Of a stretch of 64,000 nt of DNA, positions 18,443 to 26,329 are shown in pieces. The notes beneath the pieces are model-generated. The model worked only from the letters and a program-made list of their open reading frames with translations. It ran no database searches and was not told the origin of the DNA. The position numbers and the translations under genes were made by a program. How positions within the stretch are numbered: position 1 is the stretch's first letter; every line of letters starts with the position of its first letter. Source of the DNA: Thalassomonas actiniarum (GTDB lineage Bacteria; Pseudomonadota; Gammaproteobacteria; Enterobacterales; Alteromonadaceae); the NCBI RefSeq assembly GCF_000948975.2, contig NZ_CP059735.1:992001-1056000 (forward strand), read 5' to 3'.

Positions 18443-19777
18443 TTATTCCTTATTCGCTAACACCCGGGCATTAATTTGTCCTTTCGATAACTGGATAGCG
18501 ATACTATCTCCGCTCTCAACTTCCCGGCTGTCCCTGAGAATATTTCCCTTGTCATCCCTTACTATGCTGTAACCCCGCGCCAGGGTCGCCAGGGGGCTGA
18601 CGATATGCAGCTGTTCAATGATAGAGGCAAACTGCTCGCCTTTTTGCCGGTAGATGCGTTTGATGGCGTTAATGATCCGCTGTTCATTTTGCTGTGCCGT
18701 CTGCGACATCTCGGTGATGTGTTTTTGCGGCGATAAATGCATTAAGCGGGTATTGAGCTGCTCGGGGGCTAAACGAAAGCGTTGTTGTTCCCGCCCGATC
18801 GCCTGTTTTAGCCGTATCGCCAGTTCATCGGATTTTTGCTGCTGGCTTTGCAGTTGCTGCTGCGGGTGTACCTGGTTTAACCTGTGCTGCAGGTTAACGC
18901 TGACTTTTTGCCGGTCGCTAAGCTCGCGTCGGGCGGCGATGGTTAACCTGTGTTTCAAGCCGGCGAGCTTGTCCAGCAATTCGCTTTTATCCTGGGATAC
19001 CAGTTCGGCGGCGGCAGAAGGGGTTGGGGCGCGAAAATCGGCGACGTAGTCGGATAAGGTGGTATCGATTTCATGGCCTACGGCGCTGATGGTGGGGATT
19101 TTACTTTGGTGGATAGCCCTGACCACGGCTTCCTCGTTAAAGCTCCATAAATCTTCTAAAGAGCCGCCTCCGCGGCCGACAATAAGCACATCGCATTCAT
19201 TTCTGCTGTTGGCCTGGCTGATGGCATGGCAGATATCGTTGACGGCGTATTCCCCTTGTACCAGGGCCGGATAAATCACGGCGCTGATGGCCGGGTTGCG
19301 GCGCTTAAGCACGGTTAAGATATCTTTGACTGCGGCGCCGGTAGGTGAGGTGATTATACCTACGGTGTTAATGCCCGGCGGCAACAGCTGCTTGGTTTGC
19401 TGGGCAAACAAACCTTCGGCATTTAAACGGTTTTTTAACTGTTCAAACTGCTGGCGCAACAGGCCGTCGCCGGCATCTTCCATCTGTTCGAGGATCAGCT
19501 GAAAGTCGCCCCTGGGCTCATATAAAGAAACCCGGGCTTTTACCAGTACCTGCTGGCCGTTTTTCGGTTGCAGGCGCACCCTTTGGTTATTGCCTTTAAA
19601 CATGGCGCAGCGCACCTGGGATCTGGCGTCTTTGAGGGATAAGTACCAGTGCCCTGAGCCGGCGGCAACGAAATTGGAAATTTCCCCCGTTAACCACACG
19701 GTATTAAGTTCGCTCTCCAGGATAAAGCGGACTTTTTTGGTGAGTTCGCTGACCTGTAGGATATTCTGCCTGCTCAT
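18443..19777 (-). CDS. xseA: Exodeoxyribonuclease VII large subunit
   Basis: XseA, with XseB, degrades single-stranded DNA from either end. The 444-residue protein has an N-terminal OB fold (VWLTGEISNFVAAGSGHWYLS), the catalytic core (GIITSPTGAAVKDIL; DVLIVGRGGGSLEDLWSFN; ISAVGHEIDTTLSDYVADFRAPTPSAA), a long Gln-rich coiled-coil (about 270-370) that would bind XseB, and a C-terminal beta piece (LARGYSIVRDDKGNIL). xseA near der is a common arrangement. xseB is not in the window. Confidence 0.95.
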   Translation of the reverse strand: MSRQNILQVSELTKKVRFILESELNTVWLTGEISNFVAAGSGHWYLSLKDARSQVRCAMFKGNNQRVRLQPKNGQQVLVKARVSLYEPRGDFQLILEQMEDAGDGLLRQQFEQLKNRLNAEGLFAQQTKQLLPPGINTVGIITSPTGAAVKDILTVLKRRNPAISAVIYPALVQGEYAVNDICHAISQANSRNECDVLIVGRGGGSLEDLWSFNEEAVVRAIHQSKIPTISAVGHEIDTTLSDYVADFRAPTPSAAAELVSQDKSELLDKLAGLKHRLTIAARRELSDRQKVSVNLQHRLNQVHPQQQLQSQQQKSDELAIRLKQAIGREQQRFRLAPEQLNTRLMHLSPQKHITEMSQTAQQNEQRIINAIKRIYRQKGEQFASIIEQLHIVSPLATLARGYSIVRDDKGNILRDSREVESGDSIAIQLSKGQINARVLANKE

Positions 19778-19987
19778 ATATGAAGGTGCTTTACTGTGTT
19801 TTCATTATTGTGGCGGGAGTATATCAAAGGAAGAAATGAAGTACACAATTAGCCGGTTTTTCGGGAGAAAAAATGCCCGGTTTATTGTCGGCGGAGGGCA
19901 TTTTTTCAAGTGTTTTTTCGGCCCGGCGGATGTTTTTTCAGCAGCAGGCATCTTAGTGGGAGCTACTGTTTTTCTTTGGTTTTTTAA

Positions 19988-20020
19988 GAATCAGTCAGGA
20001 TGTTTTAAGAATTCATCAGG
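19988..20020 (+). promoter_or_regulatory. Paired direct repeats upstream of the TonB receptor gene
   Basis: GAATCAGTCAGG (19988-19999) and GAATTCATCAGG (20009-20020) are 21 bases apart start to start, two helical turns. Close relatives of this sequence (GAATTCGTCAG) are repeated in front of the cytochrome operon at 24103-24187. A -10-like TAATAT lies at 20059-20064. The layout fits activation by an AraC-type regulator such as the one at 23020. The rest of the 19778-20141 gap is AT-rich and shows no gene. Confidence 0.55.
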
Positions 20021-20141
20021 ATTTTTTCAACATTCCGTATGCTTTTATCGCGCCGCCTTAATATAGTGGTGGCGATAAAGAGAAAATAATAAAGACAAAA
20101 AAATAAATACAACAGGCGATGGAACGCTCAGGGAGATAGAT

Positions 20142-22757
20142 ATGCCATTGAGATCACATACGGGGTTTGCGGATCCGAAACAGAAAAAGCACCTGGTTGC
20201 CCGGGCCGTCATCGCGGCTTTAGCGCTGGGCACCTTATCGGGAAATACGGCACTGGCCCAGGACGGGGAAAGTGAACAAGATCTGGAGGTGATCACGGTA
20301 ACGGCACAAAAACGGGTGCAAAATATTTTAAAGGTGCCGGTTACTGTCGGTACCATCAGTGAAGATTTGCTGGAAGAAACCGGCGCCATCAACCTCGATG
20401 AGGTTGAAAAATTTATCCCGGGTTTTGAGTTTGACGACGATACCATGACCCAGGCCGGGGTTGCGATGCGCGGCATCAAGAGTATCAATATCAGTGTCGG
20501 CGGCGATCCTTCCACCGCAACTTTTTATGATGATGTTTATATGCCCAGGGCGGCGCAAAACGTGATGTTTTCCGATATGGCGCGTATTGAGGTACTCAAA
20601 GGTCCCCAGGGCACTTTATTTGGCCGCAATGCCGCCATGGGGGTGGTGAATATGGTGCCTAAGTCGCCGTTTGCCGACTTTGACAGCTTTGTCAAAACCA
20701 CCTTAGGCACAGATAACCTGCGCCGTTTTGAAGGCATGGTCAATATTCCCCTGAGTGAAAACGTTTATATGCGCGCCAATGCCTTAAGCAATTCGCAGGA
20801 CGGTTTTGTCGATAATCTGGCCCGCCCCGAGTGGAACCAGGGCAATAAGGTTTGGGATCTGGGGGCGAAAAACCATGATGCCGCCCGCATCGCTTTTTTA
20901 TGGCAAATTTCCGAAGTGACCGATTTTCAGTTGTCCTACGACTGGGATGATCTCAAACAGGCGTCTTCCATGGCGATAGGTACCAGCGAATATGCCTATA
21001 ACGGCGGGGAAACGCCTTTTGCCTCCAAGGCTGAAAATGATGTCGAAGACGGCACCGAATCCCGGGATATGTACGGCATTACCGCCAAATTCAATCATGA
21101 ATTTAACGATCAGTTGTCGATGAAATATGTGCTCAGTTACCGTGACTGGGAGACAGAAAACCGGGAGGATGAAGACGGCACCGCGGATATAACCCGCTAC
21201 TTCGATACCAATAACCTGGAAGATTCAGATATCCTCTATACCGAACTGCAACTGAATTATGTCGGCGACAAAATCAATGCCGTGGCGGGTTTTTCCTATT
21301 CAAAAGAAAAGGTTAAGCAAACCACCCAGCTGCATATGACAGGCGATACCGCAGCCCGCCTGGTGACGGGAGATTTAAACAACTTTATCCGCCAGGGATT
21401 TGCCGAGCAAATTGCCGGGGAGATCGGCGGCAGCAGCGATGCCCATGCCGAGGCGGCCTTTGGCCCCGGGGTAACCTTTGACGGCGCGGTTGATGCCTTC
21501 TACCGCGCCAGCGACTTCCCGATGGATCACATGTGGCAGGCGGATGAATGGGCCAATGCCCTCAATGTCTTAGGCTACGGCGATACCATTATGGCCGGCA
21601 TCGGCATGCCGGGGCAGGCGCTGACCGCCGATGTGGTGACGGCCACCGGCGATGTGACCTATGATATCGTGGCCCAGCAGCTGGGCATAGCCGAGATCTT
21701 CGGTCCCAGCTATTCCGGCGCCTTCTGGCAGGAGAATATCCACAATACCGGTGACTTTACCAACTGGGGCATATTTGCCGATGTAGACTACAGCGTCACC
21801 GATAACTGGAATGTGATTGCCGGGCTCAGGTATTCTAAAGATAAAAAAGACTTTACCTGGTTGATCCCGCAAAATTCCTATGCCGCCGATGGTTTGCGCC
21901 CCGGGGTCGGTAACCTGATCTTTATGCCGGTGGATATGCGCGCCGATGATGAATGGGACAAGATCACCGGTCGTTTGGTCACCAGTTACCAGCTCAGTGA
22001 TGATCATATGGTGTTTGCTTCCTATTCTACCGGTTATAAATCCGGTGGTTTTGACTCCCTGACCCCGAGTGAAACCTCTTTTGAGCCGGAAGACACCACC
22101 AACTATGAACTTGGTTATAAAGGCATTTTATTCAATGCCCTGGTGGCCAATGTCAGCGTTTATTACCTGGAATTGGATAACCTGCAAAATACCGTCGACT
22201 CGAAACAGCCGGGCAGTCCGCAGGCGGTGCCGACCATTATCAACGAAGACAGGGAAATTACCGGGCTGGAACTGGATCTGCGCTGGAGTGTCAGCGACAG
22301 CCTGATTTTGGGCATGGTCTCTGAAATTCGCAGCACCGAGAATATCACCCCTGAGTTTTATAACGGTGAAGGGGATCTGATTGCCGCGCAAAAACGCTCC
22401 CATGACGCCAGCGCCAATTATACCCTGACCCTGGACTGGATGCCGGACTTTGGTATCGGCACCACCAACTTCCATGTCGATTATGTTTACCTGGAAAATA
22501 TCAATGATCAGCAGGTGGGACTGGAAGATTATAAAAAAGCGGTACCTGAGTATTTTAGAGATACCAAGAACTTAAATGCCCGCTTATCCTGGGCCAATGA
22601 AGATGATAATTTTGAGCTGGGTCTGTGGGGGAAAAACCTGTTGGATGAGCAGGTTATTACCGACATTGGCGGCCTGACCGCGGATGTGATCGGCACTCCT
22701 CATGGCCGTATTAACCGGGGCTTTGAAGCGGGTATCGATATGAAATACACTTTTTAG
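20142..22757 (+). CDS. TonB-dependent outer membrane receptor
   Basis: The 871-residue protein has a signal peptide ending near ALAQ (about residue 40), a TonB-box-like EVITVTAQKR, a plug domain (VPVTVGTISEDLLEE; GVAMRGIKSI; RIEVLKGPQGTLFGRNAAMGVVN) and a 22-strand barrel ending MKYTF, with aromatic terminal Phe. Such receptors import siderophores, vitamins or oligomers with energy from TonB-ExbBD. A long segment at about residues 400-545 with no barrel-like pattern is probably a large extracellular loop. The substrate is unknown. It stands alone between xseA and the AraC gene and shares upstream repeats with the cytochrome operon. Confidence 0.92.
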   Translation: MPLRSHTGFADPKQKKHLVARAVIAALALGTLSGNTALAQDGESEQDLEVITVTAQKRVQNILKVPVTVGTISEDLLEETGAINLDEVEKFIPGFEFDDDTMTQAGVAMRGIKSINISVGGDPSTATFYDDVYMPRAAQNVMFSDMARIEVLKGPQGTLFGRNAAMGVVNMVPKSPFADFDSFVKTTLGTDNLRRFEGMVNIPLSENVYMRANALSNSQDGFVDNLARPEWNQGNKVWDLGAKNHDAARIAFLWQISEVTDFQLSYDWDDLKQASSMAIGTSEYAYNGGETPFASKAENDVEDGTESRDMYGITAKFNHEFNDQLSMKYVLSYRDWETENREDEDGTADITRYFDTNNLEDSDILYTELQLNYVGDKINAVAGFSYSKEKVKQTTQLHMTGDTAARLVTGDLNNFIRQGFAEQIAGEIGGSSDAHAEAAFGPGVTFDGAVDAFYRASDFPMDHMWQADEWANALNVLGYGDTIMAGIGMPGQALTADVVTATGDVTYDIVAQQLGIAEIFGPSYSGAFWQENIHNTGDFTNWGIFADVDYSVTDNWNVIAGLRYSKDKKDFTWLIPQNSYAADGLRPGVGNLIFMPVDMRADDEWDKITGRLVTSYQLSDDHMVFASYSTGYKSGGFDSLTPSETSFEPEDTTNYELGYKGILFNALVANVSVYYLELDNLQNTVDSKQPGSPQAVPTIINEDREITGLELDLRWSVSDSLILGMVSEIRSTENITPEFYNGEGDLIAAQKRSHDASANYTLTLDWMPDFGIGTTNFHVDYVYLENINDQQVGLEDYKKAVPEYFRDTKNLNARLSWANEDDNFELGLWGKNLLDEQVITDIGGLTADVIGTPHGRINRGFEAGIDMKYTF

Positions 22758-22805
22758 CCTGGGGAGCGTCAGTAGCTGCTAAGGCTGATGTATCTGATTG
22801 GCGTG

Positions 22806-22836
22806 AACGGTCGACATTTTGTCGGCCGTTTTTTTT
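22806..22836 (+). terminator. Intrinsic terminator after the TonB receptor gene
   Basis: AACGGTCGAC (22806-22815) pairs with GTCGGCCGTT (22821-22830), one G-T pair, five-base loop, followed by a run of Ts to 22836. Confidence 0.9.
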
Positions 22837-22936
22837 AAGTTTCCTTTCTTGAAATTAGTGTTTAGTATGTTGGAGGAAAATTATTCACCTTGAAGCGTTT
22901 TAGCGCGGCAAAAGCAGAATATTTTTCTCTGGAGTG

Positions 22937-22980
22937 AGCTGCGGCTTAAGTATTTTTGCAAAAGTACTTAAGCCGCAGCT
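22937..22980. repeat. 44-bp near-perfect inverted repeat upstream of the AraC gene
   Basis: AGCTGCGGCTTAAGTA (22937-22952) is exactly complementary to 22965-22980. The inner bases continue the pairing with one G-T pair and four A-T pairs, leaving almost no loop. It lies 40 bases before the AraC start and after the receptor's terminator. It could be an mRNA hairpin, an operator or a small mobile palindrome. Confidence 0.85.
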
Positions 22981-23019
22981 GTGATAGACAATAAAAACTA
23001 ATCAGCAGAATGGAATTAA

Positions 23020-24081
23020 ATGACTGTTTTTGGAATATTCTTTGCCAGTATCGCCTTTGCGCAACTTATGATGGGCAGTCTGTTACTGACGCCTTTGTGG
23101 AAAACCAACCAGTCTATCCGCCTTTATATGCTGCTGATGGTGTGCTGCTGCTGTTATCTGACTAAGGTTATTTTTGCCCCGATTGCTTTTAGTTCTTTTT
23201 TCTGGTGGCTGGAACTTGTCGGCGGTAATGCCTTGCCCGGGGTGTTCTGGCTGGTCAGTCTGAGCGTCTTTGGCGACCATGTTATTTTAAAACGCCGGCA
23301 ATATGCCCTGGCTTCCCTGACTTTGCTGATCCCTTTTGCCGCCACCACTTCGCAAATGCTGTTTTCCTACGATATCAATAACTTTGCCGCCCTTGCCGCG
23401 ACCATTAAATACGGCGGTACCCTGCTGGAGCTGTTGTTTATCGGCCACGCCCTGCTTATTGCCGTCAGCCACTGGCGCGGCGACCTGGTGCAGGAACGCC
23501 GCTATATCCGCGGCGGGGTGATCAGTGTCTCCGCCCTGTATATTATTCTGGTGATCATCAATGATGAAATTTTTAAGTTCCAGTGGCCGGGAGTGGAGTT
23601 GCTTAAAAGCGGGGTGATGGCGCTGCTGGTCACCGCCATTAATTTCTTTTTGTTTACCCTCAAAGGTTCAAGCTTATTTGAAACCGTCAAACAGGTGCAG
23701 CCCGATACCTGTGTACCGGAGGCAAACGCACATGAGTTGCCCCGCATTATCGACGCCATGGAGCAGGATAAACTCTACCGCCAGGAAGGCATGACCATTG
23801 CCGGCCTGGCCAAGGCCCTTTCCATTCATGAATATAAGCTGAGAAACTTGATCAACGGTGAAATGAATTACCGTAACTTTAATGATTTTCTCAACCATTA
23901 TCGCATTCGTGAAGTGACCGAAAAGCTGGCCCAGCCGGCTTTTAGCCAGACGCCGGTATTAACCCTGGCATTGGAAAGCGGTTTTCGCAGTTTAAGCTCT
24001 TTTAATAAGGCGTTTAAAAATACCCACCAGCTGACCCCGACCGAATACCGGAAAAAAGTCCTGTCTTCCGCCCCGGTTTAA
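23020..24081 (+). CDS. Membrane-embedded AraC family transcriptional regulator
   Basis: The 353-residue protein has about seven hydrophobic segments in residues 1-225 and a C-terminal AraC-type double helix-turn-helix (about 250-348; MTIAGLAKALSIHEYKLRNLIN, LALESGFRSLSSFNKAFKNTHQLTPTEYR). Such proteins probably sense a ligand in or across the membrane and bind direct repeats in DNA. Its position between the TonB receptor and the cytochrome operon, both preceded by similar direct repeats, makes it the likely regulator of both. The ligand is unknown. Confidence 0.9.
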   Translation: MTVFGIFFASIAFAQLMMGSLLLTPLWKTNQSIRLYMLLMVCCCCYLTKVIFAPIAFSSFFWWLELVGGNALPGVFWLVSLSVFGDHVILKRRQYALASLTLLIPFAATTSQMLFSYDINNFAALAATIKYGGTLLELLFIGHALLIAVSHWRGDLVQERRYIRGGVISVSALYIILVIINDEIFKFQWPGVELLKSGVMALLVTAINFFLFTLKGSSLFETVKQVQPDTCVPEANAHELPRIIDAMEQDKLYRQEGMTIAGLAKALSIHEYKLRNLINGEMNYRNFNDFLNHYRIREVTEKLAQPAFSQTPVLTLALESGFRSLSSFNKAFKNTHQLTPTEYRKKVLSSAPV

Positions 24082-24102
24082 CTTTGTTACCCGGTGTCAG
24101 GC

Positions 24103-24187
24103 GAATTCGTCAGTATCGGGGGAATTCGTCAGTAAAACCGGCTGAATTTTCAGGAATACGTCAGCTTTTTTTGGAAAATACGTAGGT
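24103..24187 (+). promoter_or_regulatory. Array of direct repeats upstream of the cytochrome operon
   Basis: GAATTCGTCAG occurs exactly at 24103-24113 and 24122-24132. Degenerate copies follow: GAATTTTCAG (24144), GAATACGTCAG (24154-24164) and AAATACGTAGG (24176-24186). Start-to-start spacings of 19, 22, 10 and 22 bases place them largely on one DNA face. A -10-like TATATT lies at 24207-24212. This is the expected layout of an AraC-family activator site, and it matches the pair at 19988-20020. Confidence 0.6.
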
Positions 24188-24255
24188 TTTCTACGCGCGG
24201 GAATTCTATATTTTTAGCTCTCAAGTTTTTTATAACAACAAGAGCAGCTAACACC

Positions 24256-24915
24256 ATGCCGACAATAAGACGCCCGAATTCCCTTTTTTTGCTTTATCCC
24301 TTTTTCGTTTTTTCTTTGTTCTTGCCTAAAGTTGCTTTTGCCCAGGGGGCGCTGACCTCCGGCGATATCAATAAGGCAAAAGCCTTATATCAAAGTTGCC
24401 AGGCCTGTCATGGAGAACAGGGGCAGGGAAATCCGCTTTTGAAAAGTCCGGCATTGGCAGGCCAGTTCGCCTGGTATATCAAGCGGCAACTTAAGCATTT
24501 CCGCTCGGGACTCAGGGGCAAGGAAGGCGACAGCTTAGGGCAGCAAATGGTTGCCATAAGCCGTCAGTTAAAAGATGAAAAGGATCTCGAACTCCTGGCT
24601 GCTTATATAGAAAGCCTGCCCGGCAGTGGCCGGGCTAAAGCCGGGTCGGAGGCCGGCAATAAAAACGGTTACCGTTATTACCAGGGAAAGTGCGGCGCCT
24701 GCCACGGCAGCGAAGGGCGGGGTAATGCCGTCTTTAATGCCCCGAAACTGACCGGGCAGCAGGCCGACTATTTACTAAGGCAGATGAAAAGTTTTAGCGA
24801 GGGGAAACGCGGCGCGGATAAAGAGGATAAGTTTGGCCGGCAAATGGCGATGATGGCGAAAACCGTTTCCGGGCAGCAGCTCAGCGATATTGTCAATTAC
24901 CTGGTTGCCCGTTAG
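24256..24915 (+). CDS. Dihaem cytochrome c, c4-like
   Basis: The 219-residue protein has a signal peptide (to VAFAQ, about residue 30) and two similar cytochrome c domains with haem sites CQACH (48-52) and CGACH (146-150), and likely Met ligands in GQQMVAIS and GRQMAMMAK. This is the cytochrome c4 architecture, a periplasmic electron carrier. It is the first gene of a three-gene operon; the next starts 24 bases downstream behind GGAGGT. It probably carries electrons to or from the dihaem protein that follows. Confidence 0.92.
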   Translation: MPTIRRPNSLFLLYPFFVFSLFLPKVAFAQGALTSGDINKAKALYQSCQACHGEQGQGNPLLKSPALAGQFAWYIKRQLKHFRSGLRGKEGDSLGQQMVAISRQLKDEKDLELLAAYIESLPGSGRAKAGSEAGNKNGYRYYQGKCGACHGSEGRGNAVFNAPKLTGQQADYLLRQMKSFSEGKRGADKEDKFGRQMAMMAKTVSGQQLSDIVNYLVAR

Positions 24916-24939
24916 GTAAATGCCGGAGGTGCTCAGCTT

Positions 24940-26316
24940 ATGAAAAAAGTGTCTAAGTCTAACCTGGTTGTGTTAACAGCCGCATTGATGTTTAGCGGAT
25001 GGTTTGCGGGAGTTTCGCATGCGGGGGTTTTTGTCTGGGGGGACTCCGGGATTGCAACCCTGGATACGGCATCCGCCGCGACAACAGCGGCCATGAATCA
25101 TACAGGCAGTGAACTTCCCGGGGATGTCGCCGGGCAGCGGCCTTTTATTTTATCTTCAAGCTGCCCTGCCAGTTTCGAATTGACCGAGAGCGGAGCTTGC
25201 AGCCTGGTGACCCGCTACCAGTTTTACGACTCGGTGCAGCAAAGGGGGGTTGGCGGCACCCAAACCGCTTTGCCAAAGCACAGGTCGGGTTTTACGGCGC
25301 AGCAAATTGACCTGGGCCGTTATCTGTTTTTTGATCCCTTACTGTCACAAGACGGCAGCTTGTCCTGCGCCGGCTGCCATCATCCCGAGCTGGGCTTTAG
25401 CGACGGCCTCGGCCGCAGTATAGGCATTGGCAAAGAGCCGACGGGCAGGGGAGCGCCGAGTTTATGGAATATGACCTTTTTAACCAGTTTTTTCTGGGAT
25501 GCCAGGGCAGATTCCCTTGAACAGCAGGCACGGGGGCCTTTGTACGATAAAAAGGAAATGGCCAATACCCCGGCGCAGCTGCTTGCCAGTATCCGCAGCA
25601 ATGCCTATTACCCTGAGATGTTTGCCCAGGCGTTTCCCGGCCTGGACGGGCCGACCCTGGAGCAGCTTTATAGCGCACTGGCCGCCTTTCAAAGTTCGCT
25701 GATTTCCCTCAACAGCCGCTACGACCAGTATGCCCACGGTTTCCACCAGGCATTAACCGCCGATGAAGTTGCCGGTTTGAATGTCTTTCGCTCTTTTGTT
25801 GCCCGCTGCGCCGAATGCCACCAGCCGCCTTTGTTTACCAATAACCAGGTGGCGGTGATCGGCACCCCTGAGCCCGACGGCCTGCCTTTTGACAGCGGCG
25901 CCGAAAAAACCTTCAACAGCGCCAAGCTCAGGGGCGGTTTTAAGGTGCCGAGTCTGAGAAATATCAGCAAAACTGCACCTTATATGCATTCGGGCAGGTT
26001 TAAGCGTTTACGCGATGCGGTGGCGTTTTATAACAAGGGGCGCGGCCATGCCGTGCCGAAAAACGAGCAATTGCAGCTGCACTGGCATATCAGGGAGCCG
26101 AAACTGACGGATGAAGAAATGGACCGTCTGGTGGATTTTCTCGGGGCGCTAACGGATGAAAGCCTGTTGCCGCAGATACCCCAAGTGCTGCCGTCGGGGT
26201 TAAAACCGGTTCAGTCATTGCCTGTGGCTGAAACAGCAGGAGAGCAAAAAGTGCTTGCAACAGAGACGGTTGCAACAATAACAACAAGCAATGTAACCAT
26301 AAATCAGGGAAACTGA
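24940..26316 (+). CDS. Dihaem cytochrome c peroxidase / MauG family protein
   Basis: The 458-residue exported protein carries two haem-c sites, CAGCH (143-147) and CAECH (290-294), in the CCP/MauG fold (LGRYLFFDPLLSQDGSLSC; GRGAPSLWNMTFLTSFFWDARADSLE; FKVPSLRNISKTAPYMHSGRF). Members either reduce hydrogen peroxide or, like MauG, oxidise residues of a partner protein. A 100-residue N-terminal extension with two further cysteines (SSSCPASFELTESGACS) and a Thr/Val-rich tail are not part of the core. A partner encoded in the same operon, rather than free peroxide, could be the substrate. Next gene starts 13 bases downstream. Confidence 0.9.
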   Translation: MKKVSKSNLVVLTAALMFSGWFAGVSHAGVFVWGDSGIATLDTASAATTAAMNHTGSELPGDVAGQRPFILSSSCPASFELTESGACSLVTRYQFYDSVQQRGVGGTQTALPKHRSGFTAQQIDLGRYLFFDPLLSQDGSLSCAGCHHPELGFSDGLGRSIGIGKEPTGRGAPSLWNMTFLTSFFWDARADSLEQQARGPLYDKKEMANTPAQLLASIRSNAYYPEMFAQAFPGLDGPTLEQLYSALAAFQSSLISLNSRYDQYAHGFHQALTADEVAGLNVFRSFVARCAECHQPPLFTNNQVAVIGTPEPDGLPFDSGAEKTFNSAKLRGGFKVPSLRNISKTAPYMHSGRFKRLRDAVAFYNKGRGHAVPKNEQLQLHWHIREPKLTDEEMDRLVDFLGALTDESLLPQIPQVLPSGLKPVQSLPVAETAGEQKVLATETVATITTSNVTINQGN

Positions 26317-26329
26317 TAACGGAGGGGAT

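Noticed and set aside
20142-22757. Siderophore receptor with named substrate
   Set aside because: No siderophore synthesis or iron-regulated element was seen nearby; the substrate cannot be assigned.
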